From assembly GCA_029565395.1 (NCBI GenBank), contig JAKQOG010000131.1, forward strand, positions 1 through 38,641: a stretch of 38,641 nt of DNA, in the 5' to 3' direction. Within the stretch, counting starts at the first letter, position 1. Each line of letters begins with the position of its first letter. Shown piece by piece: positions 25,343 to 34,059 of this stretch. The notes beneath the pieces were generated by a model. The model was not told the DNA's origin, made no database searches, and saw only the letters and a list, made by a program, of their open reading frames with translations. The DNA comes from Candidatus Hydrogenedentota bacterium (lineage in GTDB: Bacteria; Hydrogenedentota; Hydrogenedentia; Hydrogenedentales; CAILVY01). The position numbers and the translations under genes are program-made.

Positions 25343-26733
25343 CAGGAATTCCCCCCTGAAGACGCGGCGGCCTTCTCACGGGCGCGGCGTTGACGGTTCG
25401 CCGTCTTCGCCACGCGGAAATAATGCACCAGCGGAATGCCGGAGGGGCAGACAAAGCTGCAGCATCCACATTCAAAGCAGTCGTTCAGATGGAATTCCTC
25501 TTCCATCGCCTGATATTGGCCTTTACGCGCGAGCAGTCCCAATCTGGACGGATTCAAATGAATCGGGCAGGCATCCACGCACGACCCGCATTTAATGCAG
25601 GGATATACCGGCCTTTCCGCACCATCTCCCACAGGTTCCGTAAAGGCGACTATACCTGTGACCCCCTTCGTGATGGGTGTCGCCAGGGAACTTATCGCCA
25701 TGCCCATCATCGGCCCGCCAAACACAACCTGATTCGCCTTTCCGGTGAATCCGGCATATTCAAGCGCAAACCATAGCGGAGTGCCCAAGGGCATCAGGTA
25801 ATTGCCGGGCTTTAAGACACCTGGCCCCGTAATGGTGACCACGCGCTCGATAAGCCCCTGATGCTTGGGGAGAAGATCTCCGATTTGCGCCAAGGTCGCC
25901 ACATTCATGATGACCGTGCCAATGTCCACCGGCAACCCGCCCGAAGGCACTTCCCGGCCCAGCAGCGCTTTGGTCAGCATTTTTTCCGCACCCTGCGGAT
26001 ACTTGGTCGGCAGTGGAATCACCTCTGTCTGTAACGGACACCGCGTTAGCGCCGATTTCAGTGCCTCGACGGCATCCGGCTTATTGTCTTCCACGCCCGC
26101 AATCACGCGTTGCGCGCCTACGGCACGCGCCGCCACAACCACGCCTGCCAGAATATCTTCTGCACGTTCGATCATGACCCGGTGATCGGTCGTAAGATAG
26201 GGTTCGCATTCACAACCATTAATAATCAGCGTATCGACCTGTTTTCCTTTAGGAACCGCCAGTTTCACATGCGTTGGGAAGGCCGCGCCACCCAACCCCA
26301 CCATACCGGTATCCTGCACCGCCAACACCAGTTCCTCCGGCGTCATTCGATCGATTTCACGCGGCGCGCCATAAAGAATTTCTTGTGTAGCCCCCGGATA
26401 CGCCTTAATAAAAATGGAAGGCGTCATGGCGCCCGTCGGACTGGGCCCCAGACCAATGTAATGCACCACGCCCGTGACCGGCGCATGCATCGGTACGGAC
26501 ACAAATCCACCTGCTTTTGCGATGGGTTCGCCCCGCACCACTTCCTGACCTTCGCGCACTACCGGCACTGCGGGTACACCCGTGTGCTGCTGCAACGGCA
26601 CGATAACCTGTGGCGGAAACGCAAGACGCCGGATAGGCCTGCCCGCCGTTGCTTCCTTGCACTCCGGCGGATGCACACCATGCGCAAACGTTCTTTTTTC
26701 TTTCTTTAATAAATTCACAGCCACTTTTTTCAT
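25342..26733 (-). CDS. rnfC: Rnf complex subunit C, NADH-binding, two [4Fe-4S] clusters
   Basis: RnfC is the cytoplasmic subunit that binds NAD(H) and FMN. GMVGLGGAAFPTHVKL and CECEPYLTTDH are the Nqo1-like nucleotide/FMN motifs. Two ferredoxin-type motifs follow near the C-terminus: CIKCGSCVDACP and CFECGCCSFVCP. The N-terminal FAHGVHPPECKE with the SLBB-like region is typical. I use ATG 26733 (463 residues); GTG 26754 is possible, and neither has a clear ribosome binding site. It starts 45 bases after the PFOR-like gene, the widest gap inside the operon. Confidence 0.92.
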   Translation of the reverse strand: MKKVAVNLLKKEKRTFAHGVHPPECKEATAGRPIRRLAFPPQVIVPLQQHTGVPAVPVVREGQEVVRGEPIAKAGGFVSVPMHAPVTGVVHYIGLGPSPTGAMTPSIFIKAYPGATQEILYGAPREIDRMTPEELVLAVQDTGMVGLGGAAFPTHVKLAVPKGKQVDTLIINGCECEPYLTTDHRVMIERAEDILAGVVVAARAVGAQRVIAGVEDNKPDAVEALKSALTRCPLQTEVIPLPTKYPQGAEKMLTKALLGREVPSGGLPVDIGTVIMNVATLAQIGDLLPKHQGLIERVVTITGPGVLKPGNYLMPLGTPLWFALEYAGFTGKANQVVFGGPMMGMAISSLATPITKGVTGIVAFTEPVGDGAERPVYPCIKCGSCVDACPIHLNPSRLGLLARKGQYQAMEEEFHLNDCFECGCCSFVCPSGIPLVHYFRVAKTANRQRRAREKAAASSGGNS

Positions 26734-26778
26734 TACTTTATTTACGTCTGGCACCCGGTACCCGATACCCGGAACCGT

Positions 26779-29700
26779 TCACATAAACTTTTTCGCTTTC
26801 TCGATCAGTTTTTCGATCCCTTTCTCCGTGCGATCCGCCGGATACCCGGGATGAATGATTTTTTCCGTGCACTTCTCCGCCGCACGCACCAAATGCTTGT
26901 AAGGACCTGCATGTGCATCCTTAATATAGGCTTTCTTACGTTCATTGTAGGCAAACATATTCGCATTAATCTTCACGCACTCCTCGCATGTGGAGCACTT
27001 CTCGGAATCAATCCACGGCGCAACATAACCGCCATCGTCAGCAATGGAAGCCCCGCCAGCTTCCTGTGTTCCACCGGACGGAGCAGACGGCACATCGGCT
27101 GCCGGCGGAGACTCTACGAATGGCGCCGGAGTGGGGGAGGGTGCATGCTCTTCCACGGGCAATGGTGTGGGAGGCGGTGTTTCCGCAGCAGGCGTTTCTA
27201 CTAAACCTTCTTCGGCGGCCCTGGATACGGTTAGTGCAAAACCTTGGAGTGTGCGCCATGCTTCACGACGCGCCAGTGTCTGCTGAACCAACTCCTCGCT
27301 TGGAATCATGCGCCGCAGCCGCTGATCTTCATCCAGTGCCCATACAAACGGATGCATCCCTTCGCGATCTTCCGCATCCATCTGAAGAAATTCCGTCAAT
27401 GGCGCCAGTTTCATTGCGCTATCCCCCGGAGGCGCTTCCACGAATTGTCCGGAGAACCGTTCCTGAGTGAGAGCGAAATCCGCGAAGGTCAGCGTATGCT
27501 CCATTTTCGTGGGAGAGCCATCATCCGCGAAGTACTCAAATGAATACGACGGCCAATCCGCCTCAAGACACACATTGCCTTCCAGCGTTAATCGTTCACT
27601 CACCCTTTCACCCAGATCCGGGTTATACCGAAGCAGCGGATGCGCACGCGACTCCACCGCCAATTTGCTCTGTTCACCGGATGTGGCGCAGGAAATCCCC
27701 GCTTCATTGGAACACGGACATGCGATGTTGAACAACGCCGCCCGGCGCGTATTCAATCCTTCGATGAATCCTTTCGCAAGATGTGCGGCGTGGTGAATTG
27801 CACCTTGCATCACATAGGCATGCCGCAAGGCCATCGCGGAAAGCGCGGCTTCCTGCTCGCATGATCGCGCATGAGTATCCAGCAATAACACCTTGATCGG
27901 TTTGCCGGATCGCACCAGCGCTAGGAATTCATGCGTCCCCGCGTCGCTCGTACACACCACCGGCGGACACAGCAAATACTCCTCATCCGTGAACTGCTGC
28001 CAATTAAAGGCTTCAAAAAAGGCATCATGCGTATCCGGGCGATATTCCCCCGCCAATTCCAATTCCGCCATACGCACCGCTTTAAAGCCCGCCGCCATCT
28101 TCGCCATGTGTCCGTCCAAAATCCCAGCCGCCAAAGCCTCCACATCCGGCGAGCGATGATTCAGCCACGGGAAGGGATAAGGATTGTAGGGGAAGGCCGT
28201 ACCGGACATTGCTGGACATTCCGCGGTATTCACCACGCCCAGATTGGCTCGGCCCCGCTTCGTAATGCCCTCCGTGTAGTGCCATTTTAATTGTTTGAGC
28301 GTTGCCAGCACGCCGGTAATCCAGCGGAGCCATTCGGCGTCCAGCGGACGGTTATCCAACTGCTGCGACAAGTCCGCGAGGGTAATGTCTTTTTGGGCGA
28401 ACTGATCCAATGCTTTGGTAACGGCGTCCGCATCGCCCAGCTCCAGATTGCCCGCCAGCTTCAGCCGGATGTGCTGTTCCAGGCGTTCAATCAATTCCTC
28501 GATATGCAATACATGCTTTTTCACGCGCGGCTGCATCAAGGCCTCCACGCATGCCCCAAACAGGCGCAACACCAACGCTTCGCCGCATCCTGCACACGTG
28601 CCTCCGCCAAACAAGGCAGAATCGCAGTTCCTTTTATCCAGTAATAGCGTTTCCAACGGACCCAGAGCGGGGGAGGGGGTCAGGTATTCCTGCGGCGTGG
28701 TGGGTAATTCCAGCCAGAACTCCCATGCCTGTTGCATCTGGTGTACGCTTGCCGCCGTTTGTGAAAGTTCTTTCAGGGCTTCATCCGTACAGGAATGCAC
28801 ACATGCCATGCAGCCTTTGCATGCATACGGATTAATGGCAATAGAGAAAAGCGCACCCGCCCCCCGTGTTTCTTTTTCGCGCTCCGTAAAATGCGGGTCG
28901 GTAACCGCGAATGCATAAGTATTCAACACCCCGCGCAACGCCTCCAATTCCTCCTTCAACGCCGTATTATCGCCCGCACCCGCCACGGTCTCGTCGATGA
29001 TCTGATTCAGCGCGCTCTTCACCTCCATGCCTGGCGCAAGCATCGGGCGCAGTTTCCGTTCCATTGCACGCACCGCGCTCCGCAGATGCTCAATGGTGCG
29101 CCCCTCTTTCTCCAAACAACGTATGGCCGTTTCAAACATCTCCAGCACGGGGGTCACCAAGCCGTGAATCGCATTGTCAGGACATACCGTATAGCACTTC
29201 CCGCATGCCGTGCATTTTTCCGGAGACCAACGGGGATGGGTTGCCCGCGTGGGTGTCAGATCGCGGAATACGCCCGTGGCTGCGGGAGTGAGATTAAAGG
29301 CGGTAAAGGGGTCTACAAGTTCTCCCCGAAGCTCGCCCGTCCGGTAAAAATTCCCCACTTGTTCCCAAAAACGATGCACATCCGTAACCGCGGCATCGCT
29401 TGTCGGCTGTTGTTTCAACATCCTGGGCAGGGTCAATGCTTTCCGCAACGGTTCTGCATTTTCAGCGCCCAGCGGCTTTTCCATGATTTCCCTGACTTCG
29501 TCGTAGCCCCGGCGTAGGGATTTCAACTCCTCATCACCGACTTTTCCATGCAAATGTTCGCCGAAAAGGCGGAAAAGCGCGGCTTCGGTGGTCTGGGTCA
29601 TCGCGGTTACCGGGGACACTTTATAAAATGAGCCCTGAAGTGCCATATCCTGCATCAAACGGCGCCGCTCCGGCGTCGAGGCGATATCCCGGGCAATGGC

Positions 29701-31362
29701 CTCCGCATCCAGAAAATATAAGCGGATGTTATTCTGGATCACGTATTTCTGCGCTCGAAGGGAGAGCATGCCCCAGATCGATTCAGGGGATAAGGCACTT
29801 TGCAGCAACACGATGCCCCCATGCCGTATTCGAAACAACGGATTACCCTGACGGAAGGCATTGGGGTCGCTGCACAAGGCAACATCCGCCTGCGCATGTT
29901 CTCCGCTCACTTTCATCGGCTCGGCGGCGGCCGTCAGTATGGTTACGGAAGGACGTCCCTTTTTCACCGCAGGGAATTGCGGGTGTGCCTGAACATGCAG
30001 ATGAAATACATCAAAAAGGCTCAATGCCAGATGCCGCGCGGCGTCTCCATGGCCGCCCGCTGCATGAATGCTCACCGTGATGCTCCGTTCCGGGAGCAGC
30101 GAAGGATTTTCACTGCCATGCACACTCAATTGTTTCACATGCGCATACGCATCAAGCACCGCATCTTGGTGAATCTCCTGCTTGGGCGTGGCGGGCTTCT
30201 CTTGAACAAAATCCACGGAAAGATAAAACGATTTCTTTTTGCCGCCCCCATCCAGCATGTTCTCCACCACCCCCACAACGGCCTCCGAACGCACGCTCTT
30301 GCCCCCCAAACCATACGACCCTGAATACAACGCCGGAATATCCTGTGCAGTAAACGCGGCATAGCCTGGATACGGCGGGTTGCCCTTCGTCTGTCCATTC
30401 TCCAAACATTTCACAATGACCGCGCATAATTCCCGCATAATGGGGCGATCTTCCGCCAGCGGCTGATCCGTCCGCTCCAACACCGTCACACCTTTCTTCC
30501 CTTTTATCAATCCGCTGAGCAAATCGCCGGGGAACGGACGAAACATGGCTACATTCACCACGCCCACGTTAATCTGCCGGGTTTTGCGTAAATAGTCCGC
30601 CACCACCTCGGCCAAATTCACCAATTCCCCCTGGGCCATCACCAAATATTCAGCGTGTTCCGCATGATAAGCGCTCACCCGCCGGTAACGGCGCCCGGTC
30701 AACGTCCAAAACTGTTCCATGGCGCAGTCAGTGATTTCCTGGACATGCCCCAGGAAATAAGGCCCCTGCGCGGCCAAGCTGCGCATTTGCGCGCCCGGTT
30801 TTAACACCGCGCCTGTCATCGCGGGATTATCCACATCCCATAAAATCGGAACACGGCGCCGCTTCGGGCCGAAAAGCATCCGTTGCGCGGGCGTGGGCGT
30901 TTCAATCATGTCCTCCGGCGCGCCGACAAACTCCGCCATAAATTCCTCTTCCGGAAGAAGTATGGATTCGAGCATGGGGGAGTCTTCATGCACGACAATG
31001 CCTGGCACAAGCGATTCTTCCGCAATTTTCCGGGCAATCAAATTGAGATCGCTGACTTCCTGCACATTCCGTGCAGCCAGTTGAAATAAGGAAGCATCGT
31101 CGATGGCATGATAATCCCCGGATTGCGCCATGTTCAGCACATAGGTCAGGCGCTGGCCGATGTCAGAGCGCAGTACGCCATGCGCGCCATTCAAACTCGG
31201 CCCCGGATGCGCCGCGCGTAATCCACTCAAGGCGCGGCCCGCTGTTGCAGCCACGGATTCCGTGGCGGTCTCCGGGAGATTGGGACGGCTGTATGCCGCG
31301 GCAGCCTGCGTATCCAACACCGCGGCCACGCCAGGATATTTAATGGGATTGTTCTGCTTCAT
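26779..31362 (-). CDS. PFOR-like giant Fe-S protein with lost thiamine site, inside the rnf operon
   Basis: This 1,527-residue protein follows the domain order of one-chain pyruvate:ferredoxin oxidoreductase (PFOR). A shortened domain I (about 1-180) is followed by domain II (185-320; NVGVVNVAMFRPFP, VTVLERTDQP), a gamma-like domain (428-600; HAAGGHGDAARHLALSLF) and a two-cluster ferredoxin domain (Cys717/720/723/727 and 848/851/854/858). The TPP-domain fold (915-1310) comes next, and its proximal-cluster cysteines are kept (TCAGCGEA 923/926, Cys1049, ACPC near 1215). The TPP signature is gone: where PFOR has GDG...and NTGGQ, this protein reads CTSDAGTHEF and RSCEQEA. A Pro-rich linker (1395-1440) leads to an extra ferredoxin domain (Cys1456/1459/1462/1498). 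The ATG 31362 overlaps the rnfB stop (TGATG). It is likely an electron-transfer partner of Rnf rather than an active pyruvate oxidase. Confidence 0.85.
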   Translation of the reverse strand: MKQNNPIKYPGVAAVLDTQAAAAYSRPNLPETATESVAATAGRALSGLRAAHPGPSLNGAHGVLRSDIGQRLTYVLNMAQSGDYHAIDDASLFQLAARNVQEVSDLNLIARKIAEESLVPGIVVHEDSPMLESILLPEEEFMAEFVGAPEDMIETPTPAQRMLFGPKRRRVPILWDVDNPAMTGAVLKPGAQMRSLAAQGPYFLGHVQEITDCAMEQFWTLTGRRYRRVSAYHAEHAEYLVMAQGELVNLAEVVADYLRKTRQINVGVVNVAMFRPFPGDLLSGLIKGKKGVTVLERTDQPLAEDRPIMRELCAVIVKCLENGQTKGNPPYPGYAAFTAQDIPALYSGSYGLGGKSVRSEAVVGVVENMLDGGGKKKSFYLSVDFVQEKPATPKQEIHQDAVLDAYAHVKQLSVHGSENPSLLPERSITVSIHAAGGHGDAARHLALSLFDVFHLHVQAHPQFPAVKKGRPSVTILTAAAEPMKVSGEHAQADVALCSDPNAFRQGNPLFRIRHGGIVLLQSALSPESIWGMLSLRAQKYVIQNNIRLYFLDAEAIARDIASTPERRRLMQDMALQGSFYKVSPVTAMTQTTEAALFRLFGEHLHGKVGDEELKSLRRGYDEVREIMEKPLGAENAEPLRKALTLPRMLKQQPTSDAAVTDVHRFWEQVGNFYRTGELRGELVDPFTAFNLTPAATGVFRDLTPTRATHPRWSPEKCTACGKCYTVCPDNAIHGLVTPVLEMFETAIRCLEKEGRTIEHLRSAVRAMERKLRPMLAPGMEVKSALNQIIDETVAGAGDNTALKEELEALRGVLNTYAFAVTDPHFTEREKETRGAGALFSIAINPYACKGCMACVHSCTDEALKELSQTAASVHQMQQAWEFWLELPTTPQEYLTPSPALGPLETLLLDKRNCDSALFGGGTCAGCGEALVLRLFGACVEALMQPRVKKHVLHIEELIERLEQHIRLKLAGNLELGDADAVTKALDQFAQKDITLADLSQQLDNRPLDAEWLRWITGVLATLKQLKWHYTEGITKRGRANLGVVNTAECPAMSGTAFPYNPYPFPWLNHRSPDVEALAAGILDGHMAKMAAGFKAVRMAELELAGEYRPDTHDAFFEAFNWQQFTDEEYLLCPPVVCTSDAGTHEFLALVRSGKPIKVLLLDTHARSCEQEAALSAMALRHAYVMQGAIHHAAHLAKGFIEGLNTRRAALFNIACPCSNEAGISCATSGEQSKLAVESRAHPLLRYNPDLGERVSERLTLEGNVCLEADWPSYSFEYFADDGSPTKMEHTLTFADFALTQERFSGQFVEAPPGDSAMKLAPLTEFLQMDAEDREGMHPFVWALDEDQRLRRMIPSEELVQQTLARREAWRTLQGFALTVSRAAEEGLVETPAAETPPPTPLPVEEHAPSPTPAPFVESPPAADVPSAPSGGTQEAGGASIADDGGYVAPWIDSEKCSTCEECVKINANMFAYNERKKAYIKDAHAGPYKHLVRAAEKCTEKIIHPGYPADRTEKGIEKLIEKAKKFM

Positions 31363-32255
31363 CACATCCGTGCTACCGTTTCTTGGGCTATGGGCAGGGG
31401 CGATTTACGAGTCACTTTCTTCGCCTCCGGCCCTTTCATGATCTCACCCGATTCCTCGATCCACACTATAGCGCCGGTCGGACAGCGCTGTATAGCCACT
31501 TTCGATGCCAACAAATTCTTACTGTAATCCACCACGGCCAGATGATTTACCACCATCACTACCCCGCCGGGGGAGTCCGCTTCGCACCGTCCACACGCTA
31601 CACAGGCCACTTCGCATTCCCGTTTCGCCTGGTCTTCCGGCGCCTGATTCTTACAGGCCACCCACAAATGATGGCTCACAGGCTGTAACGAAAATAGATC
31701 GCGCGGGCACTCTTCCACACAGGCATTGCATGCCGTGCAGCGTTCGTCATTCACAACGGGCAACCCATGCACATTCATCGTGATGGCGTTGAAATCACAT
31801 GCACGCTGGCAATCGCCCAAGCCCAGGCAACCCCACGCGCAGCCTTTTCCACCGCCTGCGATAAGCGCCGCGGCCCGGCAGCTTTCCACCCCCGCATACC
31901 GCCCGCGCACCCATGCAACATTTCTCCCGCCCGCACACGCCAGCCGCGCCACACGCTTCTCCTGCGCACCAACATCCACTCCCAGATGCGCGGCAATCGC
32001 CTCTTTAATTTCAGGCGTGGATACGGTGCAGCTTCCCGGCGTGAGCTTGCCGGAAACCAGCGCCTCTGCAAATGCACGGCAGCCGCCTGTGCCGCAAGCC
32101 CCGCAATTATTACGGGGCAGCATTTCCTCTATCTCATCGATGCGCGGGTCTTCATAGACATAGAACTTTCGGTGGGCCACGGCCAGCGTCACCGCCAGCG
32201 TTACACCCAACCCGAACATGACAAGTCCCGCTATCGCTATGCTGGAAAAGGACAT
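31362..32255 (-). CDS. rnfB: Rnf complex subunit B, polyferredoxin
   Basis: RnfB is the ferredoxin-accepting subunit. It has an N-terminal membrane helix (IAIAGLVMFGLGVTLAVTLAV), the Fe-S domain NCGACGTGGCRAFAEAL...PGSC, then several ferredoxin-type motifs: CAWGCLGLGDCQRAC, CTACNACVEECP, CVACGRCEADSP and a closing CPTGAI. At 297 residues it is a normal clostridial-type length. One motif ends CEADSP rather than C..CP, so one cluster may have altered ligands. It is the first gene of the operon, which has the unusual order B, PFOR-like, C, D, G, E, A. AAGGTAAGG precedes the ATG. Confidence 0.93.
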   Translation of the reverse strand: MSFSSIAIAGLVMFGLGVTLAVTLAVAHRKFYVYEDPRIDEIEEMLPRNNCGACGTGGCRAFAEALVSGKLTPGSCTVSTPEIKEAIAAHLGVDVGAQEKRVARLACAGGRNVAWVRGRYAGVESCRAAALIAGGGKGCAWGCLGLGDCQRACDFNAITMNVHGLPVVNDERCTACNACVEECPRDLFSLQPVSHHLWVACKNQAPEDQAKRECEVACVACGRCEADSPGGVVMVVNHLAVVDYSKNLLASKVAIQRCPTGAIVWIEESGEIMKGPEAKKVTRKSPLPIAQETVARM

Positions 32256-32402
32256 AACCTTACCTTACACCCCAAGGCCGGAGCATAGGGAGCATCCAAA
32301 ATACACACTGCCCGCTCGTTGAGGATATGCATTAACCTGCGGTATTCTAACGGAGTATTACGTAGAATTTCTAATTAGTGAGAAAGGCAGTACCGTATAT
32401 TC

Positions 32403-33749
32403 ATGAATCAGTCATCCCAAACACCCTGGAATCCCGGATCCTGGAAAGCCTATGCCACACGGCAACAACCCGCCTATGACAATCCACTTTCTGTAGCAAA
32501 AGTTGCTGATGAACTGGCTACAAAGCCGCCTCTCGTGTCTATCGGCGAAATTGAACGGCTCCAAGGCGCCCTTGAAGACGCCGCCGCTGGAAAACGTTTC
32601 GTTTTGCAGGGTGGGGACTGCGCGGAGTGTTTTGCGGACTGCACCGAGGCTTCCCTCACCTCAAAATTAAAAGTGCTCCTCCAAATGAGCCTGGTGCTCA
32701 CTTACGCCACCCGCAAACCCACCGTGCGTATCGGGCGAATCGCCGGTCAATACGCCAAACCCCGCAGCCAGGAATTTGAAACTGCTGATGGTGTCGAACT
32801 TCCTGTTTACCGAGGCGATTTGGTCAATTCACGGGAGCCTGTAGCCGAACTGCGCAAACCTGAACCCTCCCGGATGCTCGATGGTTATCACCACGCCGCC
32901 GCCAGTCTCAATTTCATCCGGGCGCTTATCGAAGGCGGCTTTGCCGATCTGCATCACCCGGAACAATGGGATCTCAGTTTTATCGAGGGAAGCACGCACC
33001 GGAAGGCTTACCGGCAAGCCATGGACGCCATCGTCGATTCCATCCGGTTCATGGAAACCATCGGGGCGGCCCACGCCATCGAAACCGTCCGCCGCGTGGA
33101 TTATTACGCGTCGCACGAAGCCCTGTTACTGCCGTATGAAGAAGCCCTCACACGCCTTGCAGACAACGGCCTCTATTACAATTTTGGCGCGCATTTTCTC
33201 TGGGTCGGCTATCGTACCGCGTTCCCGGAAAGCGCCCATATCGAATACCTCCGAGGCATTCAGAATCCCATCGGCATCAAGATCGGCCCAGGAAGCAACG
33301 AAGACGACATTCTGACCATCATGGACCTCCTTGATCCGAAACACCGCGCAGGGCGCCTCACACTCATCACCCGTTTCGGTGAAACGGCCATCGAAGAACA
33401 TCTCCCGCGCATTATTGACCGCGTGAAACAGTCCGGCCATCCCGTAGTCTGGAGTTGCGATCCCATGCACGGGAATACCGAAACTACCGCCAACGGCTTG
33501 AAAACCCGCCGCCTCGACGCTATCTTCTCGGAACTCGAACAATGCTTCGCGATTCACGAACGCATGGACAGCACCCTAGGCGGCGTCCATTTTGAACTCA
33601 CCGGAGATCCCGTCACCGAATGTTTCGGCCCCTTCGGCGACGTCCAGGAATCCGATCTCATGCGCTGCTACGAAACCGCCTGCGACCCCCGCCTCAACGG
33701 CGCACAAGCCCTCGAAATGGCCTTCCTCCTCGCACGGCTATTGCGATAG
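32403..33749 (+). CDS. 3-deoxy-7-phosphoheptulonate synthase, class II
   Basis: Class II DAHP synthase condenses phosphoenolpyruvate and erythrose 4-phosphate, the first step of the shikimate pathway. LQGGDCAECFADC holds the metal-binding Cys; RIGRIAGQYAKPRS is the PEP/phosphate-binding stretch; MHGNTETT, HFELTGDPVTECFGP and CDPRLNGAQALEMAFL supply the remaining His, Glu and Asp metal ligands. The length of 448 residues is typical. No regulatory extension is present at the N-terminus. The upstream sequence to the ribosome binding site is weak (GAGAAAGG about 15 bases away). It is divergent from the rnf operon with 147 bases between them. Confidence 0.93.
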   Translation: MNQSSQTPWNPGSWKAYATRQQPAYDNPLSVAKVADELATKPPLVSIGEIERLQGALEDAAAGKRFVLQGGDCAECFADCTEASLTSKLKVLLQMSLVLTYATRKPTVRIGRIAGQYAKPRSQEFETADGVELPVYRGDLVNSREPVAELRKPEPSRMLDGYHHAAASLNFIRALIEGGFADLHHPEQWDLSFIEGSTHRKAYRQAMDAIVDSIRFMETIGAAHAIETVRRVDYYASHEALLLPYEEALTRLADNGLYYNFGAHFLWVGYRTAFPESAHIEYLRGIQNPIGIKIGPGSNEDDILTIMDLLDPKHRAGRLTLITRFGETAIEEHLPRIIDRVKQSGHPVVWSCDPMHGNTETTANGLKTRRLDAIFSELEQCFAIHERMDSTLGGVHFELTGDPVTECFGPFGDVQESDLMRCYETACDPRLNGAQALEMAFLLARLLR

Positions 33750-33750
33750 T

Positions 33751-33918
33751 TTAAAGCAGATTACTAAATTCTTCCGCTTCCAGCCATTCCGTTATGGCAT
33801 CACGAATGTTTTCCAATGCCTCTTCGCGAGTGGCGCCCTGAGAATGACATCCTTTAAGCGCCGGACAACTCACCGCATATCCTTCCTCACTTTTAATCAA
33901 AATAACCTGGTATTCCAT
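33751..33918 (-). CDS. HicB-like antitoxin-family protein, 55 residues
   Basis: A short frame, starting MEYQVILIKSEEGYAVSCP and continuing with ALKGCHSQGATREEALENIR, shows the HicB/UPF0150 pattern: a beta strand, E.GYAV.CP.L.GC.SQG, then T.EEAL.NI..AI..WL. The family fold is a partly degraded RNase H-like domain that pairs with the HicA mRNA interferase toxin. It lacks the C-terminal DNA-binding helix of longer HicB proteins. No hicA-like frame lies on either side, so it is an orphan. It is convergent with the DAHP synthase gene and ends two bases from it. Confidence 0.75.
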   Translation of the reverse strand: MEYQVILIKSEEGYAVSCPALKGCHSQGATREEALENIRDAITEWLEAEEFSNLL

Positions 33919-33982
33919 TGCAACACCCTTTTCTAAACGTGTTCTTCATACCTATTGTATCTTGAGCAATCAAATAACGTCC

Positions 33983-34012
33983 ATGCAGGGCGCGCTCACG
34001 CACACCCTGCAT
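33983..34012. repeat. Palindrome ATGCAGGG...CCCTGCAT
   Basis: Perfect 8-bp arms (33983-33990 and 34005-34012) surround a 14-base loop. No T-run follows on either strand closely enough for a confident terminator call. It sits between the prepilin-like gene and hicB on the minus strand and may end prepilin transcription. Confidence 0.4.
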
Positions 34013-34026
34013 CCTCATGTTTTATT

Positions 34027-34058
34027 GGCTGACCGCTGATGGCTGATAGCTGACCGCT
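34027..34058. repeat. GGCTGACCGCTGATGGCTGATA-type dispersed repeat, copy 1
   Basis: A run of GCTGA-containing heptamer-like units lies just after the prepilin-like stop. Two more copies are at 35535-35558 and 36637-36667, all in intergenic DNA of the same 3-kb segment. Confidence 0.7.
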
Positions 34059-34059
34059 C

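Noticed and set aside
26779..31362. Calling the rnf-embedded gene an active pyruvate:ferredoxin oxidoreductase (nifJ)
   Set aside because: The Mg/TPP motif and part of the pyrimidine-binding domain are missing, so the symbol would claim an activity the sequence does not support.
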